In this document: in pieces, positions 53,201 to 61,014 of the stretch
Layout: the number at the start of each line of letters is the position of its first letter
Numbering within the stretch: position 1 is the first letter of the stretch
Assembly (NCBI GenBank): GCA_019894765.1
Contig: JAGXNT010000095.1
Location: 1-64,000 of the forward strand
DNA: 64,000 nucleotides
Direction of reading: 5' to 3'
Source of the DNA: Candidatus Heimdallarchaeota archaeon
GTDB lineage: Archaea > Asgardarchaeota > Heimdallarchaeia > JABLTI01
The notes under the pieces: model-generated
The model's input: the letters and a program-made list of their open reading frames with translations, nothing else
What the model was told of the DNA's origin: nothing
The model's database searches: none
Translations under genes and position numbers: made by a program

Positions 53201-53261
53201 GTTCTAAGAAAAATAAAATGAAGAAATTCTGAGAATTTCTTTCTCAAATTTCCTTTCTCTT

Positions 53262-54050
53262 TTAAATATAATAGTTTCTTCTATCAGATCTAGATGTTCT
53301 TGTTTCATTTAATTCGTCGATGACTTTCATCGCATTTGCTTCTGTTTGTTGAATCTCATTTATCATTTGATCCATCTTTGAGAGATCCATTTCGAATCCA
53401 AATAATTTAGCAAGTGCTCGAAGAACGTTTTTCGATGCAACTGGATCCACACCAAAAGCTGCTGCAGGTCCTTCTTGTGGTCTAACCTTTCCCATCAAAC
53501 CATAAGATTTCAACCCTCTTTCTGCTGCAAGAGCTGTGAGTACACCTACTGCTCCACTAACCCTTCCTTCTGTAAATAATTTGATATCATGATCTTTGAG
53601 AGTTTTTGCATCTTCTTCGGTATAAGCAAAACCTGTGACTTCTGGAGTTTTTTCTAGATCTGCTGGTCTAAATCCTCCGATAGCAACAATGGTTTTTATG
53701 CCCCATTTTTCCGCGAGATCTAGAATACTATTAATTACCTCAAACATCCCATCAGGTCCTTCTTGTGGTTGGCTTTCCCCGGTCAGAATAATAATTGGAG
53801 GGGTGTTTTTCTCAATAGCCCAGACTTCACCATGAACTAGTTTCCCTAATTCACCATTAAAAATCACTAAATGTGGAAAATAACAAGAATATATTTTGGC
53901 TGCTTTTTCTGCATTAAAGTACTCAATTAATTGCATGCCTGCAATACGACCAACGAGTCCCTGTCCTGGGAAACATTGGATGAGAACTCCATCTTTCAAA
54001 TCATAATCTTTTATTATTTTTGTAATTGTTTTTGAATCTTTTCCACTCAT
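53262..54050 (-). CDS. PAC2-family protein (proteasome assembly chaperone-like)
   Basis: A protein of about 262 residues of the PAC2 family, with LIQCFPGQGLVGRIAGMQLIEY at the start of the fold, IILTGESQPQEGPDGMFEV and GLMGKVRPQEGPAAAFGVDP later. Archaeal PbaA/PAC2 proteins relate to eukaryotic proteasome assembly chaperones, though their own role is uncertain; CDC48 in the same window belongs to the same degradation route. A C-terminal helical extension is present. I prefer ATG 54050 over GTG 54059. Confidence 0.88.
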   Translation of the reverse strand: MSGKDSKTITKIIKDYDLKDGVLIQCFPGQGLVGRIAGMQLIEYFNAEKAAKIYSCYFPHLVIFNGELGKLVHGEVWAIEKNTPPIIILTGESQPQEGPDGMFEVINSILDLAEKWGIKTIVAIGGFRPADLEKTPEVTGFAYTEEDAKTLKDHDIKLFTEGRVSGAVGVLTALAAERGLKSYGLMGKVRPQEGPAAAFGVDPVASKNVLRALAKLFGFEMDLSKMDQMINEIQQTEANAMKVIDELNETRTSRSDRRNYYI

Positions 54051-54182
54051 TTTGAACACACGATTAGTTATTTTATGTATACACTATACACTGCTCTAAT
54101 AAAATGACTAACTTTCATAATTAAATACTCAAAATAATTTGATAATCTAAAGAGAAAATGAATCCAAAGAAAAGGGAGAAGA

Positions 54183-54491
54183 TTATTCTACCTTAACAAT
54201 TTCAACAGATCTTGCTCTTGGATAAGTTCGTACCCAAGTTGACTTGCATTCATCGCAAGTTAATCTTAGATCTACTTTAATTGAAGTTTTAGAAGCCATC
54301 TTAAGCTGAGAAGCTGCTTTCTTGGAATATCTACCTTTGTTTCCTGAGCCTTTCTTGTGTCTATTTGCCCTTCTAGTACCTTTAACAAGACCACTGCCAC
54401 GTCGACCGCCTTTTTCTTGTCTTACAGTCATCACAGTGTGTTTTTTGCATTTTCGGCAGAAAGTGCGCATTTTTGCAGGAATTTTAACCAT
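54183..54491 (-). CDS. rpl44e: Large ribosomal subunit protein eL42 (L44e)
   Basis: A 102-residue protein, very basic, with the L44e zinc ligands in TFCRKCKKHT at the N-terminus and LTCDECKST toward the C-terminus. The middle GGRRGSGLVKGTRRANRHKKGSGNKGRYSKK is the conserved tRNA E-site-facing loop region. It is found in archaea and eukaryotes only. The TTG at 54500 is too close to GGAGAT; ATG 54491 lies eight bases behind that site and gives the expected MVKIP start. The usual eS27 partner is not adjacent here. Confidence 0.95.
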   Translation of the reverse strand: MVKIPAKMRTFCRKCKKHTVMTVRQEKGGRRGSGLVKGTRRANRHKKGSGNKGRYSKKAASQLKMASKTSIKVDLRLTCDECKSTWVRTYPRARSVEIVKVE

Positions 54492-54592
54492 AGCTTTCAA
54501 TCTCCAGCTTGTTCACTATAATTATAGGTTGGGCAACAGAAGCTTGTATTTAAAAGTTAGCATGATAAAGGTATAAGAAAATTACTGTTTTT

Positions 54593-55459
54593 TTACAAAT
54601 AAAACAAGAATTGCGAACATACAATTTCTATGTTTACATCGTAATTTGCAACAGGTATAGGTTTGATGAAAGTGTACGCTCGTTCTGATGGAACGAACCC
54701 TGTTACTATCGAGCCATAAATGTGGAAATCATCATCCACATTTGTACTACCGGAATACACTATACTTGATTGATTGTAGAGAATTTTCAGTGTTTGGTAA
54801 GTATGGTAGCCAAAGGTTGCTCCTTTAATATCGATTTGTATTATTTGTATTGAAATTGAGAGGACATTACTCACTGAATCAAACCAAGAATAAATCTTTA
54901 CTCGATAATCTAATTCAATTTTCATTACTTGGTCATCCGGTCGCAATAATGTCAAATTTGTTAAGCCTTGATAAGCTAATCCGTCTGTGGACCCATTCAC
55001 GAAGAAAACTGTTTGAGCGTTTGGACCTTTAAGATATTTATGGTCACCAATCTCCACAAGAACTCCTCTTCTGTTTTCAAGAAGATACGTAAACTGACCT
55101 AATCCTGTAAACGTGTATGATTCATTGTAGCTTCCAGCAGTATTGGCAAAAATAAAACTTGCATTTTTACCAGCTTCGTAATCAAATCGTCCAAAATTTG
55201 GATCTGTTCTCACAGCTTCTGTTGACCCCGAACCTCCACTGAATAAATCAAAAATGGTTTGATCAATATCTAGCATATAAGATGTTACACTGTTTATAGT
55301 GTTTGATGTTTGGAAATTATTGTAGGTAGGATATAACCAAGCAAAAACTACGCCGATTGCAGTGATAAATAGAAACATCATCATCATTGCAGCAAGAATA
55401 TGTGAAACAGCAGATTTGTCTTTGAAAAGCTTTCTAAAGAATTTTCTTTGTAGTTTCAA
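54593..55459 (-). CDS. Archaeal type IV pilin-like protein
   Basis: A 288-residue protein with a class III signal: basic N-terminus (RKFFRKLFKDKS), then AVSHILAAMMMMFLFITAIGVVFAWLYP, a single hydrophobic helix that would be processed by an archaeal prepilin peptidase near KDKSA and form the pilus core. The rest is a beta-rich exposed domain with several N-glycosylation sequons (NAS, NES, NGS, NLT, NQS). It could be a pilin or minor adhesin. The start is TTG with GGGG nine bases before. No pilus assembly genes are in the window. Confidence 0.75.
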   Translation of the reverse strand: MKLQRKFFRKLFKDKSAVSHILAAMMMMFLFITAIGVVFAWLYPTYNNFQTSNTINSVTSYMLDIDQTIFDLFSGGSGSTEAVRTDPNFGRFDYEAGKNASFIFANTAGSYNESYTFTGLGQFTYLLENRRGVLVEIGDHKYLKGPNAQTVFFVNGSTDGLAYQGLTNLTLLRPDDQVMKIELDYRVKIYSWFDSVSNVLSISIQIIQIDIKGATFGYHTYQTLKILYNQSSIVYSGSTNVDDDFHIYGSIVTGFVPSERAYTFIKPIPVANYDVNIEIVCSQFLFYL

Positions 55460-55564
55460 GTTCGTATACCCCGATTGTTTAATGTTACTCTTCCTTTAAG
55501 AAGAAGTTAATACTAATTGATTACATTCACGTTTATTATTTCTTTGGTTTGTGAAAATTCTCTA

Positions 55565-56251
55565 TTAGTTCTTTTTTCCAAGGATCATAGCATGGTCTTT
55601 TTCTAGGGGATGCAAATCAATTGCTTCTAAAACCTCAAATCCTTCATCTTCGAGGATACCCATTTGCTGTTTGTAGACAACTGAAGGATTTTTTGTAGAA
55701 CTAATACTCCTCGCTTTTATTGCTAGCAAGATATAACCATCAGCTTTTAGAAACACATTAGCATTATCAGCTATTATCTTCGCTTGATCAGGTTGGGCAA
55801 CATCGCAATACACAACATCTACTTTTTCCAAAAGGTAATCATAATTTCTTGGATACCTAGCATCATCTAATATTGGGATCATATTTTCTCTTTTTTCACA
55901 GAGAAAAACTAAATCTCGAATAGATCTCGGTGAAAACTCTACACAATACACAAAGCCTTCTAAATCAATGATGTCAGAAACATGGGATGGTGTTGTTCCT
56001 GATGCCGCTCCCAAGTAAAGCACTTTGCTTCCGGGTTTTATTGGAACAAAGTTTAAGCCTTTAATGATGGCAGCTGCTAATTTTGATCTTGTTGGATCCC
56101 ATAAGCGATATTCTTCGCTTTTAAATGGAATTAAATCTTCATCATATACCTTAAATCCTGGATTTAGGTTTTTTGTAGCGATTTTCTTACTTCCATCTGG
56201 GAAGAAGACATTGTAGATACCTTTGAATGATCGGTAATTTTTAATTTCCAT
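55565..56251 (-). CDS. flpA: Fibrillarin-like rRNA/tRNA 2'-O-methyltransferase
   Basis: A 228-residue archaeal fibrillarin. The SAM site is VLYLGAASGTTPSHVSDI, followed by YCVEFSPRSIRDL, the PILDDARYP Asp and the VDVVYCDVAQPDQ motif; K in AIKARSIS completes the catalytic tetrad. It methylates ribose in rRNA and tRNA as part of the box C/D sRNP. It lies six bases after nop5, the usual archaeal operon. Confidence 0.96.
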   Translation of the reverse strand: MEIKNYRSFKGIYNVFFPDGSKKIATKNLNPGFKVYDEDLIPFKSEEYRLWDPTRSKLAAAIIKGLNFVPIKPGSKVLYLGAASGTTPSHVSDIIDLEGFVYCVEFSPRSIRDLVFLCEKRENMIPILDDARYPRNYDYLLEKVDVVYCDVAQPDQAKIIADNANVFLKADGYILLAIKARSISSTKNPSVVYKQQMGILEDEGFEVLEAIDLHPLEKDHAMILGKKN

Positions 56252-56257
56252 TTTTTA

Positions 56258-57505
56258 TCATCTCTTTTTATTACTTGATGAGGAGGATTTAGGTCTATTT
56301 TGGGTCCCTTTTCTCAGATATGGTTTTGGTTTCCTGTGGTCTCGTCTTATCGGCCTCTCTGGTGGATCCGGATATTTAGCAAGGACCTCTGCAATCTTCT
56401 CGGTTACCTCTTTTGCTAAGGTTTCAGATTTATCTTCGGCTTCAAAGAAATCCATTCGGGCAGCAATTGACAGACGACCAGAAATCGCTCGAGCAATTTT
56501 CCCTCTTTGCCACCATTTTGCTTGATTCAATCTTGAATCTTGAAAGATAACACCATGTTTTGGTGGAGGTGCCCCTGTTTTGATGGTTCTATAAAGTGCT
56601 TTTTCAGCACCCAAAATTTGAATTTTACTTGAAGGGCATAATGCTAAATTTCTCAAACTACCTGCTAATGAAATAAGTCTTGCTCCGAGCAATGCATTCA
56701 CAACCCCACACATATTTGGAGCTATTGCAGTCATTGCTTCCTCCATCCATTTTTCAAGGGCTTGTCGACGTTTAAACAACTCAACAATAACAGTAGCTTG
56801 ATCTTGTATAATTAGGATATCTTGGTCGAGGAGTGGTGACCCCATCGAAGTATTACGAGAAGCAAGTAGCGTTTCTGCTTTTTTCTCTGGTAAACTGAAT
56901 TCATCCACCAATAATTTCTTGCTAATATTGGATTTATTCCCTGTTTCACTTACTACTTTTGCAAAGGTGTTGTGATTCTCTATTGCATCAACTAATTCCG
57001 GAAAATGCATGCCATAAAATTCTCTAAGACGATTTGAAAACAAGTTTATTGTTTTATCTAAATCATCTATTGTTTCAATGGCATGAACAATGAGTCCATC
57101 TCTTTTCTCAGCAGCTTGCCTGACTCTTTCCCTTGTCAAGAGAATGATAGTTTGTCGTAAAAATCTAATATAATCTTTTCGTGACTTAAACAAACCCAAA
57201 TTCTGAACATTATCGATAAAACCTTTGTGGAAAACATCAATGACAGGATCATCATAATCAATAACAGCGTTGACTCCCTTCGAAGATAATACTCTATTAA
57301 GATTTAGGTTTTGAACGATAAATTGATCTTTTTTGTGATCCTTTAGCAAATCTTCTAATTCTTTTGGTAATTCTCCTACATCGAGTTTTGCTAATTTATC
57401 GGAAACAATTTGCGGTTTCAATTCAAAATTCCTAGCATCGATTATGTTCCCTTCATCATCTAGAGCAAAGGGTCCGACAAGTGTTACTGTTAGATGAATT
57501 TTCAT
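56258..57505 (-). CDS. nop5: Nop5/Nop56/58-family box C/D sRNP protein
   Basis: A 415-residue Nop5 protein: N-terminal FlpA-binding domain (1-120), coiled-coil (about 130-260), and the Nop domain with IAPNMCGVVNALLGARLISLAGSL (conserved GARLI) binding the L7Ae-kink turn, followed by KTGAPPPKHGVIFQD and a Lys/Arg-rich tail. It joins fibrillarin to guide RNAs. GGAG lies eight bases before the ATG. It is first in the nop5-flpA operon. Confidence 0.96.
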   Translation of the reverse strand: MKIHLTVTLVGPFALDDEGNIIDARNFELKPQIVSDKLAKLDVGELPKELEDLLKDHKKDQFIVQNLNLNRVLSSKGVNAVIDYDDPVIDVFHKGFIDNVQNLGLFKSRKDYIRFLRQTIILLTRERVRQAAEKRDGLIVHAIETIDDLDKTINLFSNRLREFYGMHFPELVDAIENHNTFAKVVSETGNKSNISKKLLVDEFSLPEKKAETLLASRNTSMGSPLLDQDILIIQDQATVIVELFKRRQALEKWMEEAMTAIAPNMCGVVNALLGARLISLAGSLRNLALCPSSKIQILGAEKALYRTIKTGAPPPKHGVIFQDSRLNQAKWWQRGKIARAISGRLSIAARMDFFEAEDKSETLAKEVTEKIAEVLAKYPDPPERPIRRDHRKPKPYLRKGTQNRPKSSSSSNKKR

Positions 57506-57620
57506 TGTCTTAACTCCAAAACTACAATTAGACTTTGTTTTCCTTCTAAAATGTAAATATTCCGATTGAAAGATATTAAATTTGGTCTTTTAAAGTAATT
57601 TATGAATTTATTTAATTCTC

Positions 57621-58361
57621 TTAAAGTTTTTCAACAAAAGCTGGGAGGGTTTCTTCACATTTTCCTTGTATGAAAACATCAGCAATTCGAGAATGATCTG
57701 TTTTTTCCTTATTGAACACAAGAAGTTTTGCACCGTTATCTTTTGAAATATAGGGCAGTGTAGCTGCTGGTACTACTTCAGCGCTTGTTCCTACAACAAT
57801 AGCCAAGTCGACTTTTTTAGCGATAGCAAACGATTTATTGATCAGACTTGAAGGTAATTGCTCATTAAATAAAACAACATCAGGACGATACATACTCCCA
57901 CACTGACATTTCGGTGGGATTTCTTTCGGAGGTTCTGTAAACACTTTTTTCTTATCGCACTTTGTGCAACGAACTCTTGTTAGATTTCCATGGATTTCAA
58001 GCACGTTTTTAGAACCTGCTTTTTGATGTAAGCTATCAGCATTCTGTGTGATAACATATTGACAAAAGTTTTTTTCTTCTAATTCAGCAATTGCAATATG
58101 GGCAAGATTTGGTTTTGTATCTAAAATAAGTTGAATTCCTTCTGCGTAAAAAGTCCAAATTTTCACAGGATTCTTGAGCCAAGCATTTAGTGTAGCAACC
58201 TCTTCAAAATCATATTTTTCCCAGAGACCATCTTCACCGCGAAATGTAGGAATATTTGAAGCTCTTGATGTGCCTGCACCTGTTAAGACATAAGCACTTA
58301 TTCCATCATTTTTCTTAAGACTATTAGCTATTTCTACAGCTTGTGTAAGAGCATTAGACAT
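57621..58361 (-). CDS. cobB: Sir2-family NAD-dependent protein deacylase
   Basis: A sirtuin of about 246 residues: NAD site VLTGAGTSRASNIPTFRG, QNADSLH, catalytic His in VLEIHGNLTRVRC, and zinc Cys pairs CTKC and CQC. FNEQLP and VGTSAEVVPAATLPY match class III/U sirtuins. It removes acetyl or longer acyl groups from lysine, in archaea for example on Alba-type chromatin proteins or acetyl-CoA synthetase. Start ATG 58361 is chosen over TTG 58370; neither has a good ribosome-binding site. Confidence 0.93.
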   Translation of the reverse strand: MSNALTQAVEIANSLKKNDGISAYVLTGAGTSRASNIPTFRGEDGLWEKYDFEEVATLNAWLKNPVKIWTFYAEGIQLILDTKPNLAHIAIAELEEKNFCQYVITQNADSLHQKAGSKNVLEIHGNLTRVRCTKCDKKKVFTEPPKEIPPKCQCGSMYRPDVVLFNEQLPSSLINKSFAIAKKVDLAIVVGTSAEVVPAATLPYISKDNGAKLLVFNKEKTDHSRIADVFIQGKCEETLPAFVEKL

Positions 58362-58455
58362 ATTTCTCAAAGTACAAATAACAAATCTTATCTAAAATGA
58401 TTTTTGAAAAAGAGAGAGAAAATTCCCTAAAAAGGGAATCTATCAATTCAGTGCC

Positions 58456-59406
58456 TTAACCTTTGAATTTGAAGTAAATAGCTCCATGAGGACATGCATC
58501 TAGACAAGACCCGCAGTTATTACAATTCGCATCTCTGACTCGTTCAAACGAGTAATCTAATATTGGGACTTGCATAGCAGATTTTTCACACATATCTTCA
58601 CAGCTTGCACAATGTGTACAGCGTGCGGGATTTCTTGCAATTCCAACTAAACTGTATTTTGCTGGGAAACCCATGGCATAACCAATTGGGCAAATGTATC
58701 GGCAATAAAATCTTGGGATAAAGACACTTAAACCAATTATTGCAACTAATATTACAATTCTGAAATAAAACATGAAATTCCAATCACTCGCTGCGAATTC
58801 TGCATCTCCACCTGGATATTGTTCCCAGAAGATCATGTAGAAGAACATCACAAATAGTGTTGCTGCTGGATTAAATGGAGTCCAAGGTTGATTTGAAAAA
58901 GCATTAAAACTATCCACAATACTTTGACCAATTAATTCTTTGTATCCTACGAAACCGGCAACAATAACGATAGCCCAAAAGATAACTGCTCGAATATCTC
59001 TTAATCCCTTATTCAAGGGTTTTGAGATTTTCAATTTCTTAACTGGAACTAGTCGCATTAAATCCTGGAAGAAACCAAAGGGACAAATCCAACCACATAA
59101 TGTTCTTCCGAATAATGCACCTATAATCAGACATACTCCGAATATTATAAACGGAAAGAACCCTGAAGCAATTCCGTCTTGGAATACATCGAATGCTCCA
59201 ATTATTGTTGTGAATGGGGCACCACTTGGCTGATTAATTGGTAATGGAATATATGTCCAACCAAGGCCAATTAAACCACCATTTATTACTAGAAATGAAA
59301 TTATTTGTACTAACCATCTTAGTAGACGTACCTTTCGAGCATTCATACCTTCCAGTATTCTTAACCCGAATGTTTTTGCTCTTGAATCTTTAGAACTTGT
59401 TCCCAT
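58456..59406 (-). CDS. NapH/NosR-like 4Fe-4S membrane polyferredoxin
   Basis: A protein of about 316 residues with five or six membrane helices. The two CP motifs typical of NapH/NosR/RsxA-type proteins are CGWICPFGFFQD and CRYICPIGYAMG, and the C-terminus has two 4Fe-4S ferredoxin motifs (CTHCASCEDMC and CNNCGSCLDACPHG). It moves electrons across or at the membrane between quinones or ferredoxin and an unknown partner. The GTG at 59418 is inside GGTG, nine bases before ATG 59406, so I use the ATG. The small membrane protein upstream is probably its subunit. Confidence 0.88.
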   Translation of the reverse strand: MGTSSKDSRAKTFGLRILEGMNARKVRLLRWLVQIISFLVINGGLIGLGWTYIPLPINQPSGAPFTTIIGAFDVFQDGIASGFFPFIIFGVCLIIGALFGRTLCGWICPFGFFQDLMRLVPVKKLKISKPLNKGLRDIRAVIFWAIVIVAGFVGYKELIGQSIVDSFNAFSNQPWTPFNPAATLFVMFFYMIFWEQYPGGDAEFAASDWNFMFYFRIVILVAIIGLSVFIPRFYCRYICPIGYAMGFPAKYSLVGIARNPARCTHCASCEDMCEKSAMQVPILDYSFERVRDANCNNCGSCLDACPHGAIYFKFKG

Positions 59407-59434
59407 TTTGTCTTTCACCGACGTCAGTTGTTTA

Positions 59435-59635
59435 CTAAGTTATTGGGTTTGGTATAGGAATACCTGTTACATATTGCCAAATGAAATCTCTAAATGCATC
59501 AACTTTTGTTGGGTCCATATTGAAAAGTTCTGCAAAATTGGGATAATTTTCAATGTTTAAAACGAGCGTAATTCCTACAACTAGGGATATCGCTCCTATG
59601 GCAAGTATTAGGATCATCCATGACCTTGGTTTCAA
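59435..59635 (-). CDS. Small membrane protein encoded with the polyferredoxin
   Basis: A 66-residue protein with one N-terminal membrane helix (WMILILAIGAISLVVGITLVL) and a short outward segment ending in PIPNPIT. I do not recognise it. TTG is the start with GGTG six bases before. It lies 28 bp upstream of the polyferredoxin on the same strand, so it is probably a subunit or assembly aid for that protein. Confidence 0.6.
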   Translation of the reverse strand: MKPRSWMILILAIGAISLVVGITLVLNIENYPNFAELFNMDPTKVDAFRDFIWQYVTGIPIPNPIT

Positions 59636-59769
59636 ATTTTACACCGCGTTTAATCTGCTTTGATTTTCTTCAGAACTACTGCATGTAGAAAATTTGTCTT
59701 TAAAATATTTTTCCGTTTGTTTGTGGATACTATTTAACTAAAAACAAGGAAAAAACTTTCTTAATAAAA

Positions 59770-59970
59770 CTATTTATGCATCTCCTCTTCATTTTTCAGC
59801 TTCACGAGGGTTTGTGCGTACTTGTGATCTTCAGCATAAATTACTTGCACAGGGTTGATTTTGAATCGTTTCTCGCATCTACTACAAAAGCGAGTTTTTT
59901 GTCTGCTTCTCGCATAAGTCCATTTTCCACATCGTGGACAGCGAATAACAATGAATTGTTTAAACGACAC
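59770..59970 (-). CDS. Small zinc-ribbon protein (DUF1922-like)
   Basis: A 66-residue protein with a zinc ribbon (IRCPRCGKWTYARSRQKTRFCSRCEKR, two CxxC pairs) and a charged C-terminus. It resembles DUF1922-type archaeal zinc ribbons of unknown role. GTG start with GAGGT six bases before. It lies 43 bp downstream of the YjbQ gene on the same strand, so the two may be co-transcribed. Confidence 0.7.
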   Translation of the reverse strand: MSFKQFIVIRCPRCGKWTYARSRQKTRFCSRCEKRFKINPVQVIYAEDHKYAQTLVKLKNEEEMHK

Positions 59971-60013
59971 TAGTCAACCTCACATAGACATAATTGTTTG
60001 AACTACAAAAACG

Positions 60014-60439
60014 CTAGCTTATTTTCTTGTCTCCCATAACAGTCACAATGATTTTTCTTGCACGACCTCTTGTATCAAGCTCTAGAAAAACAACTTGCTG
60101 CCAAGTTCCAAGTACTGGAGCCCCATCAATGACAGGAATTGTTATCTCAGGAGACAATAAACTTGCTCGCAAGTGACTATGGGCATTATCATCTTGAAAA
60201 TCATGCTGATAACCGATTCCTTTCGGGACAAGCTTATTCAATAGATTAATTGTATCCTGAACTAGTCTTGGTTCATATTCCATAGTTGTTATTGCTCCTG
60301 TTGCTCCAGGCACAAAGACATTTACTAAACCTTGTTTTATACCAGATTCTTTGATAGCATTTCGAATATTCAAAGTGATATCAAAAATTTGAATTTCTCC
60401 TTCAGTATCTAGATCAATTTCTGTTGAGTACACTACCAT
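60014..60439 (-). CDS. YjbQ/UPF0047 family protein
   Basis: A 141-residue YjbQ-family protein. The hallmark segments are VFVPGATGAITTMEYEP, the GIGYQHDFQDDNAHSHLRASLL stretch with conserved His residues, and LGTWQQVVFLELDTRGRARKI. Relatives show weak thiamine-phosphate synthase activity in bacteria, a role that remains uncertain. Length fits the family. It precedes the small zinc-ribbon gene. Confidence 0.9.
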   Translation of the reverse strand: MVVYSTEIDLDTEGEIQIFDITLNIRNAIKESGIKQGLVNVFVPGATGAITTMEYEPRLVQDTINLLNKLVPKGIGYQHDFQDDNAHSHLRASLLSPEITIPVIDGAPVLGTWQQVVFLELDTRGRARKIIVTVMGDKKIS

Positions 60440-60518
60440 ATGAGCAATCCCTCAGTATTGATTAACAAAACAGCAACTATTCTTATTATGGTTTTTGGAA
60501 AGAAAGGAAAAAGAGTAA

Positions 60519-60674
60519 TTATCCTCGTTTCTTGCTATCCCACAACTCTTTTCGTAAAAGATCTCTTATCGCTACACGAATTGCTTCAGACCTACTTGGA
60601 TAGACACCTAATCTAACTAAATCATCTAATCCTTCAAGAAATGTTTCCGGAATTTTTACTGAAATTAAATTCAT
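60519..60674 (-). CDS. CopG-type ribbon-helix-helix protein
   Basis: A 51-residue protein with a full RHH fold: strand [11 protein letters not shown], helix [15 protein letters not shown], and helix [15 protein letters not shown]. The PSRSEAIR pattern is the standard end of the RHH turn. Such proteins bind operators as dimers, as antitoxins or nickel/metabolic regulators; no toxin gene is next to it. ATG at 60674. Confidence 0.85.
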   Translation of the reverse strand: MNLISVKIPETFLEGLDDLVRLGVYPSRSEAIRVAIRDLLRKELWDSKKRG

Positions 60675-60887
60675 GGTTACACATTACACCCTTTTTAGTT
60701 CTACATTAGGAAACGATAATGTAATCGGTAATACGTTTCTTTGTTAAAGTAGTACTTAAAAGCTTTGGGGATGAAGATGATACCTAGATTTATATTTACT
60801 CGACAGTTTTTTAGGGAAAATTGTTATTTTTTATGGGATAATAAGAAATATTAAGAGTTGTAATAAGATAATTCTCAGTGAATAGTA

Positions 60888-60998
60888 GTCGCTGTGGCCA
60901 AGCTGGGTAAAAGGCGTCAGACTCGTAATCTGAAAAATCGGGGGTTCAATAAGTAGAAGTTGCGATTTCTACTCGAACAAATCCCCCCAGCGGCTCCA
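60888..60998 (+). tRNA. tRNA-Thr (anticodon CGU) with an intron in the T-loop
   Basis: Acceptor stem GTCGCTG (60888-60894) pairs with CAGCGGC (60988-60994), then T and encoded CCA (60996-60998). The D-arm runs 60897-60915. The anticodon stem is TCAGA/TCTGA (60917-60921, 60929-60933) and its seven-base loop CTCGTAA gives anticodon CGT at 60924-60926. The T-stem is GGGGG (60940-60944) with CCCCC (60983-60987), but between them are 38 bases instead of 7. Removing 31 restores a loop TTCAAAT. All other arms are normal. Its gene ends 16 bp before the convergent thioredoxin reductase. Confidence 0.92.
60949..60979 (+). other. 31-nt tRNA intron in the T-loop
   Basis: The insert (position may shift by one or two bases) sits after TTCA of the T-loop. 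It contains the hairpin AGTAGAA (60952-60958) with TTCTACT (60967-60973). GTTC (60944-60947) pairs with GAAC (60975-60978), giving a 4-bp helix between two bulges, a relaxed bulge-helix-bulge of the kind cut by the archaeal splicing endonuclease. The splice sites are inferred from the need to restore a seven-base T-loop. Confidence 0.8.
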
Positions 60999-61014
60999 TC
61001 TTTTGATGTTTTAA

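Noticed and set aside
60917..60933. Intron in the anticodon loop of tRNA-Thr
   Set aside because: The anticodon stem has five perfect pairs and a seven-base loop; the extra bases lie between the two strands of the T-stem.
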